From assembly GCA_039881145.1 (NCBI GenBank), contig JAYKKI010000029.1, forward strand, positions 27,756,001 through 27,820,000: 64,000 nt of DNA. The letters are read 5' to 3'. The translations under genes were made by a program, and so were the position numbers. This document shows positions 49,812 through 64,000 of the stretch, piece after piece. The DNA is from Druceiella hillmani. Taxonomy: Eukaryota > Arthropoda > Insecta > Lepidoptera > Hepialidae. The first letter of the stretch is position 1. Each line of letters starts with the position of its first letter. Below the pieces are notes generated by a model, which was not told the origin of the DNA, did not search any database, and saw only the letters and a program-made list of their open reading frames with translations.

Positions 49812-50216
49812 CTGTAAATAATTGACTCTTATTAATTAAATGTAAATTTATGGATATTACGAATTTATAAATTTTAAATATCAACACATTTTCGCATATC
49901 ACTAAAAAGAAAATAAAAGTACAGTACAATTGAAAGTACAAATGTAAGGTTCAACACGTACAAATGTAAAGTATAACTGAAAGTATAACTGAAAGGTTCT
50001 CAAATTCTACAATTTGTAATTTTAAAGGTGATTAAATTACAGTCTACTTTCGTTTGTGATACTGCTTCTTTAGTATTAAATATAAATTCGGATAAAGTTC
50101 GCTTCAAATAAATCAACCTAAACATTTTCGGTGTCCCGTTAGTATATTAATCAGTTTCTATAAAACACTATAATTAAAATGTTAATTGTACACTTATCGA
50201 AATTCACGTTGTTTAC

Positions 50217-50411
50217 CTCGATTGAATTGCTGGGCAGAATCATTTGATGAGACTTCCACATTTAGCCCTGACGCTACTGAGGAAACGACGGGGTCAATTT
50301 GAATGTGGCTAATTGCGTCTCCTCCGTCGGTGGTCACACGCTGCTGCTTTTCTCTTGCTAACTCTCTTCTCTCTGATATTAAGTCAAAACCGGCAGTTGA
50401 GTTCCTGTTGG
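50217..50411 (-). CDS. Candidate internal exon of the same unidentified gene
   Basis: Minus strand: TTTCTTTAG precedes 50411 (acceptor) and CGAG|GTAAAC follows 50217 (donor). The 195-bp exon is open in one phase from end to end: NRNSTAGFDLISERRELARE, KQQRVTTDGGDAISHIQIDP, VVSSVASGLNVEVSSNDSAQ, QFNR. It starts with two bases of a split codon and ends with one, so both flanking introns are phase 1 and it joins in frame to 49811-49636 across a 405-bp intron. The sequence is polar, with a charged ERRELAREKQQ stretch that could be helical; no known domain. No upstream exon was found beyond the (TA)n array at 50573. Confidence 0.55.
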
Positions 50412-50570
50412 CTAAAGAAACAAATAAAGTACACGTTTCTTAGAACATTATTTTAAAAAAATTAAATGACTTTTGGCCAAACAAATTAATTCTGACTTCA
50501 TCCAGGACGAGCATAGATCCTATGAAATCCAACTATAGATATTTAATTTGTCATCACTAGCTGCACGGAG

Positions 50571-53820
<3,250 letters not shown>

Positions 53821-53826
53821 TAATGC

Positions 53827-55310
53827 AAAAGTGTGTTTCTTTGTCCTTCTTTCACATCGCAACGTAGTAACGGATTGATGTTATGTTCTGTCTATGATAA
53901 TTGAGAAGATCGGGAAATAATATAAAATATTCACTATCACGATGAAATTCTTATTTAAAACTAAAAAACGTACACAAAGTGAATAAGAAAGCAACGTCGC
54001 AACTTATCAACGGGTCGATACGATTTTAATCGTTACTTACAAAAATATAAAGGAAAAACAAATCATTCAGATTCATCCTCAATTTAGAGTCATACCTATA
54101 ATATTATAAGGGGTAAGTGTGTTTTATCCTTCTTTCAATGTACAGCTGAACAATGTATCAGTATGTGATTTTTTATTTAATTAGATCACCGGGAAATATT
54201 GCCGGGAAATCGTATTCTAACCAATAATATAATCTTATCCAATGTAATAAATGTAAAAGTGCATTAATTTGATGCACTTTGAATGCTTTCTTTTACATTG
54301 CAACGAAGCTATGGATTGACATGGTTTTTGGCACAGAGGTTGGTGGTCTGGAAAATGACAGGCTGCTTTCCAATTCTCAAAATTAATATTATAATCCCAA
54401 CTAATATTGTAAATGCAAAAACGCGTTTATTTATCCTTGTTTCATATCGCAAAGGACCTACAGATCTACGTGTTTTTTTTGCATAGAGATAGTTGGTGGG
54501 TCAAGAAATAATATAGGCTCTTGCGCTAACCAGGAAAATCTTATCGTAACGGATAAAATAATCCCCAATTTGTAGTATACAAATTTGAAAGTGTATTTGT
54601 TTGTCCTTTTTTATGTCGAAAAGGGAGCAACGGAACGGAACTAAATTAATATTGTGAAGGCAAAAGTTTGTTTGTTTGTCCTTCTTTCACGTCGGTCTGA
54701 AGCAAAGATTTGAAATGTTTTTTGTAGAAGTAATATAAACTACGTTTGATCTCAAGTTTGAAGTTTTATTGTAACTAATATTATAATCCTGAATAATACA
54801 GTAGAGAACATGCCAAAGAGTATTTGTCCTTCTCTTCCGTCCGGCCGGAGCAAAGGATTGAAGTTTTTTTACACAGAGATTGTTGGTGGACCTTAAAATA
54901 AGATAGGATAATTTTCATCCCGCGAAATCTCATCCTAACTAATATTATAATCCCAATTAATACTTTGAATGGGAAAATATGTTTGTTTACCCTTCTTTCA
55001 CAACAGATCAACAGATGGACGTTATTTTTAAATAGAAATAGTTGGCAGACTGAAAAATTATACAGGCCGTTTTTTACTTCGGAAAATCCAATTTCGTTTG
55101 GATAAATTCTTATTTGAAACAAAAAAGTACACAAGAGGAATAATTTAGAAGGAAACATTTTTGTTTTCATTGTCATTTTTGTTATAAAGCCACGAAAACA
55201 AAGTTAAGCTTTTTATTTCCTTTATTCGTTTTAGACGGTGCTACAGGTCTTTCTTCCCATAAGTTTTTAATTATAGTGACGTGAGCAAAACCGCGGGTAA
55301 AAGTAAATTT
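53827..55310 (+). repeat. Array of lepidopteran-type interspersed repeat units
   Basis: Degenerate units of about 170-300 bp repeat a common pattern: TAATATTATAATCC, a GCAAAAGTTTGTTTGTTTGT-like stretch, CCTTCTTTCAC, CGCAACGNAGNAACGGATTG-like text, a CATAGAGATAGTTGGTGG-like block and a GGAAAATC end. Starts are visible near 53827, 54110, 54270, 54410, 54580, 54660, 54805 and 54960. The last unit ends near 55275-55305 with GTGAGCAAAACCGCGGGTAA, matching the end of the repeat as I know it from Lepidoptera. It is non-coding. The right-hand part is included in the duplication at 54791. Confidence 0.75.
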
Positions 55311-55693
55311 ATAGATTGAACGGGTTCTTTTTTTCGACGTTTTGTGTATCAACTTTAAATAAATTGGTATTATGGAATGTTACCTTGGTTTGAAATTTTT
55401 ATATTAAAAGCAACTATCGTCGTGGGGTTTCATTTGTTTGCTTATATTCAAAATTCAAATAAAGACTAAAAAAATAATGGACGAAATAATTTCAACATTT
55501 TTTGAGAATTGACTTCCTAAAATAGTTTGCTCTTTCTGCCACGCCGAAATACTTTTTTGGAATATCCAATGTGACGAAACTGTTAATAATAAATAAAAAT
55601 AATTAGTTAACAATTAAGCATACTTATATAATTAAATAATAATTTGTGTCATACTCAAATTATATGTACATACAATCTAATAATTATACATAC

Positions 55694-56872
<1,179 letters not shown>

Positions 56873-56876
56873 TATA

Positions 56877-56942
<66 letters not shown>

Positions 56943-56944
56943 CG

Positions 56945-57002
<58 letters not shown>
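56873..57002. repeat. (TA)n/(CA)n compound microsatellite, right flank of mariner copy 1
   Basis: TA repeats with a short (CA)n run at about 56943-56961. With the array on the other side, this shows that the mariner sits inside TA-repeat DNA. Confidence 0.95.
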
Positions 57003-57003
<1 letters not shown>

Positions 57004-59475
57004 CACAGAAATAGAACTATCTTTCACGAGCGCTTCTCACCACAGAACGCAGAATGTCGCTTCGCTCGGCACATATGTTTTTTGAGAAATTGTAACATAT
57101 TTTGATTGATTAAATATTTTTTGTTTCCTCGTTTGCATTTATCATCAAATTAAAAAAGTTAAAGTCAAACGAAAGTTATTAAAGACGGTAAAACTAGTTA
57201 GAAAACAAACGGTTAACCGGTTTGTCTTAATCTAAGCGTTGAAGATACGGTGATTGGACTTTAAAGTTGCTGCACATCAGTAAGCCATGTCGGTACGTTT
57301 GTGCTAGTGAGTTTATGATTAGTAAATATCCTTTCTCGAGCTGTATTTGTATATAATTTGCTTTCGTTTACTTGTTTTTTTCGCGACAAAACCCGTCTTT
57401 TTTAAATTCCACCAATATTATAAAAAAGCCCCTCGATGTGCATTACTTTTTATTATTGTGTCGTGACAGGAATTATTGGTCATTGAAGGTTTACATTGTG
57501 GGGCATCGGTGTATTGGTGTTACCCAGCCTATCCTCGTTATTTCCTCGAACCAGTATAATTTCCTCACTGTTTGTCGGCATGATTGAACAATTTTTGCAG
57601 AATTCGTCGTCGTTGTGTCAATAAAGTGTCATCCATTCAACAAAATTACTCGTGTAAATAATACACTGAGGTGAAAACATCTTCCACAATATTAAACAGT
57701 AATTAGGTACTAAGTGAATAATAAATAAGTTTTAAAATTTCTTTTTGTATATAAACATAAGGAAACAACGACTATTTTAAATATATTAGTGATACTATTT
57801 AAAGAAAGTCAACAGAAATATTTGAAAACTAAATAGGCAGATGTGATGCTTTGCTACAGTGAGTGTCGTGATAACACGCTGAGAACTATAATTTTATATC
57901 GCAATAGATGTCCAAAGAGGCGGAATCCGTTACAACCTACAACTTTTACCGAGGACTTTAAAAGGCTTAGGAATACTGGGAACTTCTATATATTTTGAAA
58001 ATGGTAATTTGGAATATTTTAAAAAATTGTTTTCATTTCCATTATATCATCTTGTAATTTTAACTTCCATTTTCGTAAACAAAATTAATAAATGTTACTA
58101 AAAAGGCCATGTTATTAGTTAGCAAATATTCAAATTGAAATTTTAGGCATGAATAAAAATAGGGCAAATATCCCCGTTTAAATTAGGAACGACGATATCT
58201 ATTCTCCACTATCTCCATATAAATGATACCAATGCGCTTAATATTTTCTTTGTAGATAGATTTGATAGACCTGCAAATTTGTATAATAACTTAAAAACTA
58301 ATGGAATATGGACATTATTTTCCTAGTCTCAGTGGGACCCGTCCGCTTGTGTCACTTATTGGTTATTTCAACCTCAATCCAATTTCACTATTATTGCGGA
58401 TTACAGATGTAAATGTAATTAGATACATACGACGTTTACTAAGTAAACTACTTATTGTTCTTTCGTGAAAAATTGTTTTTAGCGTATAATTGATGGTCGA
58501 AATGGCCGTACCTTCCATAAGCAGACTAAGAAGCAATAAATAACGTCACATGCTTCTATTCATAAATATTTCTCTTTATTGACCACTAAAACTGAATTAT
58601 TAATTTGATTTACTTCATACATTTTGCATCTATATGAATGCTTCGCATTTTTTCATTCCAATCATGATGGAGCAAAAGATTAATTCTGATAAAAACAAGG
58701 AACAATATAATAAAACTTAATGGTTCGTATAATAGTTATATTTGACATTTTAATTTGTTGTATTTGCATTATAATACTTATTACTCTTGTAAGAGTTGTA
58801 AAAGTTCACATGTATTCATGCGCTAACATTGCAGTGTGCAAAGTTTTGTAAGGACTCGAGTAATTTTTAACCGATTTTAATAATTTTATAAAATATGCAT
58901 TATACTTATATTTTAAAAATATTTTTAGAATTTTTATAGCCAAATTAGTCTTTGGGGCATTAATTTACAATGAAACTAACGTGATTTATTTGCAACCGTC
59001 GTATTTAATAATGAACCTATAAAAAAGCTATCGGTGGGATAAAATAACAAAACTACATAGAAAAATTACTTTTGAGAAAATAGGATTTATATTTTATTTT
59101 CCTTTGCTTATGAGTGTAATATTTTAATGCTTTTCCATTCGATTAATTTGACTTTTTTGCATTTCGGACGTCCTTCTATGAATTATTTTAGTTACAAAAT
59201 ACTCCTAAAATAGTTTCTGAAAAAGTTTGTCTGCAGGCCTGCAGTTTATTTGTTGATAACTCAAGAACTACGGTATCAATTACAAAAATATTTTAGCGAT
59301 CTCTTATTTATTAGCGTAACTCAGCGAATCAGAAACTTAGATTGCAATGAAGGTATTTTTGCGAGATAAAGACTTTTATATTCGGTTCTTTGAATTGCAA
59401 TTGAATTTAATTTCCAAGCCTTGGAAGACTTCGACTTGGCTGATTAGTTTTTGCGAATATAAAGTGAATTGAGAT

Positions 59476-59673
59476 CTACTCAAAGAAAGAGTGTTTTTGC
59501 TTCCAATTTATAAAATATTTATCAGTTTTATCAAGCACTACAGTTAAAACTGATCGACCATCGACGTTACCGTTCAGTTTACCTTCCACAGTGAGAGGCA
59601 ATTCAGAAAACTTGATGGTAACAAAATCAGGGATACAGTTTGGCATTGCAACTACATAACTGTCATCTACATA
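59476..59673 (-). CDS. Candidate terminal exon, unknown product
   Basis: Minus strand: TTAAATTTAG before 59673 could be a splice acceptor. Then 65 codons are open to a TAG at 59476: YVDDSYVVAMPNCIPDFVTI, KFSELPLTVEGKLNGNVDGR, SVLTVVLDKTDKYFINWKQK, HSFFE. The composition is balanced, with several hydrophobic beta-strand-like stretches, and differs from neighbouring chance frames. I do not recognise the family. The YVDD at the start recalls reverse transcriptases, but what follows does not fit one. It may be a host gene exon, a pseudogene or chance. Confidence 0.35.
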   Translation of the reverse strand, partial: YVDDSYVVAMPNCIPDFVTIKFSELPLTVEGKLNGNVDGRSVLTVVLDKTDKYFINWKQKHSFFE

Positions 59674-59900
59674 CTAAATTTAATTACACCGCTCCATAGT
59701 TCGATACATTGAGTGAGATCTGTGAGACATTGCGCGCGACGAAGGAGGACACACCGTCATTTTAAGGTTGTTTCATATAATTTCCGTTTACTATAAATTT
59801 TGATTCAAAGAAGCTACAATGCCCCTTTTAACTTCAATCGACAGCTCTCATCAACATTTATCGATTACGTGTACAAACCATTAGTGTGGAATTATTATGG

Positions 59901-59903
<3 letters not shown>

Positions 59904-59945
<42 letters not shown>

Positions 59946-59955
59946 CATATATATA
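59904..59955. repeat. (TA)n microsatellite
   Basis: About 50 bp of TA with AATATACAT near its end. Confidence 0.94.
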
Positions 59956-60404
59956 AGTTTCTAACGTTTTACAATACATAAGAAAATAATAAATGTTATA
60001 TTTTTACGAATATCAAATATTAATCTATCTTGAAAATTCTCAAAAAATATGTTGCGAAATGCACTAAGATTCCACTAATTTTGCAACTGTACCAAGACGA
60101 TAAGATATCCAAAAATATAATTCTATTTCATTGTTCAATTTTATATATAAAATAGCTTTACTTTATTGCAATTGGTTCAGCTATACAATAGGCGGAAGTG
60201 ACTTTTTAAATGTTTAATATTATTTACTTTTTAAATGTTTATATTTGAATGCATCATTTTAGGAAACCAAAAGGAAAATTACCAAAAGCTACCGTAATCC
60301 GTGCGTGAGCACATACGACCTTCTTATCTACTATCGAAATCTAACCGAAATGTTTACCATTTTCATTCACATAATATTAATTTTAAAAGCGAAAACATTT
60401 GTTT

Positions 60405-60897
60405 TTAGAAAAAGCGCCCAACTCATTTAAACTCAAATATTATACATAATAACAAACATGGCTTATACTAGAGACATAGAAAACACGTTTGATAATTATT
60501 TTTTTTTCTTTTTGGTGCAGTGTTCAAGAAAGGCTGCTTTTTTAGTTTTTACAAATATTACTTCCTTTTTTTTTTAAGTTTAATATTAAAGGAGATAATA
60601 TTGTTCCGAACTCCCTTGGATTTTTTGATTGGGTACTTTTGATTAGGTTTTAAAATAAAAAAAATTGGAATCACTATTTCAAATATTAACACTTTATTAA
60701 AAAAAAACTTCTACAGACTTCAAATTAGCAGAGAAGTAAATTTTTGATTAGGCTGTGGTGTCTCTTTTTGCTTCTGTGTCTGTAGGTGACTGAGCATCAG
60801 TATTGCTAGGCGTCATTCCAGTAAGTTTCAAACAATCCAATGTTGCAATCCGACTTTCAATTATATATTGTTGAATCAGTTCAAAGGAAGATTCCAT
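60405..60897. repeat. Diverged third copy of the repeat found in the palindrome arms
   Basis: It aligns in order with 18310-18760. TTTAGAAAAAGCGC, ACTCAAATATTATAC, AACAAACATGGCTTA, TCAAATATTAACA, GACTGAGCA (AACTGAGCA in the arm) and GGAACAATCCAAT (TTCAAACAATCCAAT here) all correspond. Similarity is too low for a recent copy, so this is an older member of an interspersed family. Its minus strand contains a 49-codon open frame (60897 to 60748: MESSFELIQQYIIESRIATL and on to KRDTTA) that is disrupted in the palindrome copies; it may be a remnant of the family's protein. Confidence 0.7.
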
Positions 60898-61918
60898 TTT
60901 ATTTCATTATTTGTATGAGTCCATGGCATGATTTCATAGGAAATTCTCTTCTATTATTATAAGGGCTTCATATTATTATAAGATCCACACATGACCGTCA
61001 AGTTTCACGATAAAAGAATAATACAGTAGAGAACATGCCAAAGAGTATTTGTCCTTCTCTTCCGTCCGGCCGGAGCAAAGGATTGAAGTTTTTTTACACA
61101 GAGATTGTTGGTGGACCTTAAAATAAGATAGGATAATTTTCATCCCGCGAAATCTCATCCTAACTAATATTATAATCCCAATTAATACTTTGAATGGGAA
61201 AATATGTTTGTTTACCCTTCTTTCACAACAGATCAACAGATGGACGTTATTTTTAAATAGAAATAGTTGGCAGACTGAAAAATTATACAGGCCGTTTTTT
61301 ACTTCGGAAAATCCAATTTCGTTTGGATAAATTCTTATTTGAAACAAAAAAGTACACAAGAGGAATAATTTAGAAGGAAACATTTTTGTTTTCATTGTCA
61401 TTTTTGTTATAAAGCCACGAAAACAAAGTTAAGCTTTTTATTTCCTTTATTCGTTTTAGACGGTGCTACAGGTCTTTCTTCCCATAAGTTTTTAATTATA
61501 GTGACGTGAGCAAAACCGCGGGTAAAAGTAAATTTATAGATTGAACGGGTTCTTTTTTTCGACGTTTTGTGTATCAACTTTAAATAAATTGGTATTATGG
61601 AATGTTACCTTGGTTTGAAATTTTTATATTAAAAGCAACTATCGTCGTGGGGTTTCATTTGTTTGCTTATATTCAAAATTCAAATAAAGACTAAAAAAAT
61701 AATGGACGAAATAATTTCAACATTTTTTGAGAATTGACTTCCTAAAATAGTTTGCTCTTTCTGCCACGCCGAAATACTTTTTTGGAATATCCAATGTGAC
61801 GAAACTGTTATAATAAATAAAAATAATTAGTTAACAATTAAGCATACTTATATAATTAAATAATAATTTGTGTCATACTCAAATTATATGTACATACAAT
61901 CTAATAATTATACATACA

Positions 61919-63071
<1,153 letters not shown>

Positions 63072-63075
63072 TATA

Positions 63076-63143
<68 letters not shown>

Positions 63144-63145
63144 CG

Positions 63146-63214
<69 letters not shown>
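63072..63214. repeat. (TA)n/(CA)n microsatellite, right flank of mariner copy 2
   Basis: Same structure as 56873-57002, with a slightly shorter (CA)n run and a longer TA run. Confidence 0.95.
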
Positions 63215-63216
<2 letters not shown>

Positions 63217-64000
63217 CACAGAAATAGAACTATCTTTCACGAGCGCTTCTCACCACAGAACGCAGAATGTCGCTTCGCTCGGCACATATGTTTTTTGAGA
63301 AATTGTAACATATTTTGATTGATTAAATATTTTTTGTTTCCTCGTTTGCATTTATCATCAAATTAAAAAAGTTAAAGTCAAACGAAAGTTATTAAAGACG
63401 GTAAAACTAGTTAGAAAACAAACGGTTAACCGGTTTGTCTTAATCTAAGCGTTGAAGATACGGTGATTGGACTTTAAAGTTGCTGCACATCAGTAAGCCA
63501 TGTCGGTACGTTTGTGCTAGTGAGTTTATGATTAGTAAATATCCTTTCTCGAGCTGTATTTGTATATAATTTGCTTTCGTTTACTTGTTTTTTTCGCGAC
63601 AAAACCCGTCTTTTTTAAATTCCACCAATATTATAAAAAAGCCCCTCGATGTGCATTACTTTTTATTATTGTGTCGTGACAGGAATTATTGGTCATTGAA
63701 GGTTTACATTGTGGGGCATCGGTGTATTGGTGTTACCCAGCCTATCCTCGTTATTTCCTCGAACCAGTATAATTTCCTCACTGTTTGTCGGCATGATTGA
63801 ACAATTTTTGCAGAATTCGTCGTCGTTGTGTCAATAAAGTGTCATCCATTCAACAAAATTACTCGTGTAAATAATACACTGAGGTGAAAACATCTTCCAC
63901 AATATTAAACAGTAATTAGGTACTAAGTGAATAATAAATAAGTTTTAAAATTTCTTTTTGTATATAAACATAAGGAAACAACGACTATTTTAAATATATT

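Larger units (their letters stand above)
57003..60404. other. Mostly unassigned DNA; duplicated up to at least 57787
   Basis: 57003-57787 is part of the large duplication and has no recognised gene. 57788-60404 is single-copy in this window. It contains one exon candidate (59476-59673) and a (TA)n array (59904-59955). Confidence 0.5.

Noticed and set aside
59650..59673. YVDD as a reverse transcriptase active site
   Set aside because: The residues before it are closed by a stop and those after it do not match RT families.

Overview
This window looks like intergenic or intronic DNA from an insect genome. It is very AT-rich, carries ten long (TA)n microsatellites, and has no long intact protein-coding gene. 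Almost every recognisable protein segment is a decayed transposable element: two Jockey-type LINEs, one P-element/THAP-type, one piggyBac-type, one hAT (ZBED5-like), two copies of one mariner, and a Helitron-like helicase scrap. A tandem array at about 53.8-55.3 kb closely resembles a repeat I know as abundant in moths and butterflies (a 'tttgtccttctttcac' core and a 'ccgcgggtaaaa' end), so Lepidoptera is my best guess, with moderate confidence and no database check.

Layout. 1-4.2 kb: unannotated AT-rich DNA. 4.25-8.62 kb: Jockey-clade LINE on the minus strand, bounded by an exact 11-bp target-site duplication; its reverse transcriptase has lost the catalytic FADD block. 8.6-13.9 kb: AT-rich, two (TA)n arrays, one coding-like remnant. 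13.98-16.33 kb: P-element-like transposase relic with a THAP finger. 17.74-22.06 kb: large inverted repeat (two 1.68-kb near-identical arms, 0.88-kb spacer); the left arm alone is bracketed by a 79-bp direct repeat. 22.8-24.06 kb: piggyBac relic. 25.1-25.44 kb: GC-richer island of possible regulatory DNA followed by a perfect hairpin. 26.43-27.77 kb: hAT relic running directly into a 122-bp satellite array. 33-36.2 kb: diverged tandem repeats, a Helitron-like helicase tail and a foldback element. 43.85-46.23 kb: second, more decayed Jockey-like LINE. 47.35-47.52 kb: tRNA-derived SINE. 49.64-50.41 kb: two phase-compatible exon candidates, the best lead for a host gene. 53.8-64 kb: lepidopteran-type repeat array and a roughly 3-kb direct duplication (6.2-kb spacing), each copy holding the same dead mariner set inside (TA)n DNA.

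Nothing here forms an operon or a working multi-gene system. The interest lies in genome-structure events (the palindrome, the recent duplication, templated hairpins and transposon-to-satellite transitions) and in a few short coding-like or regulatory-like islands. Coordinates of degenerate elements are approximate at their edges; all identities were judged by eye.
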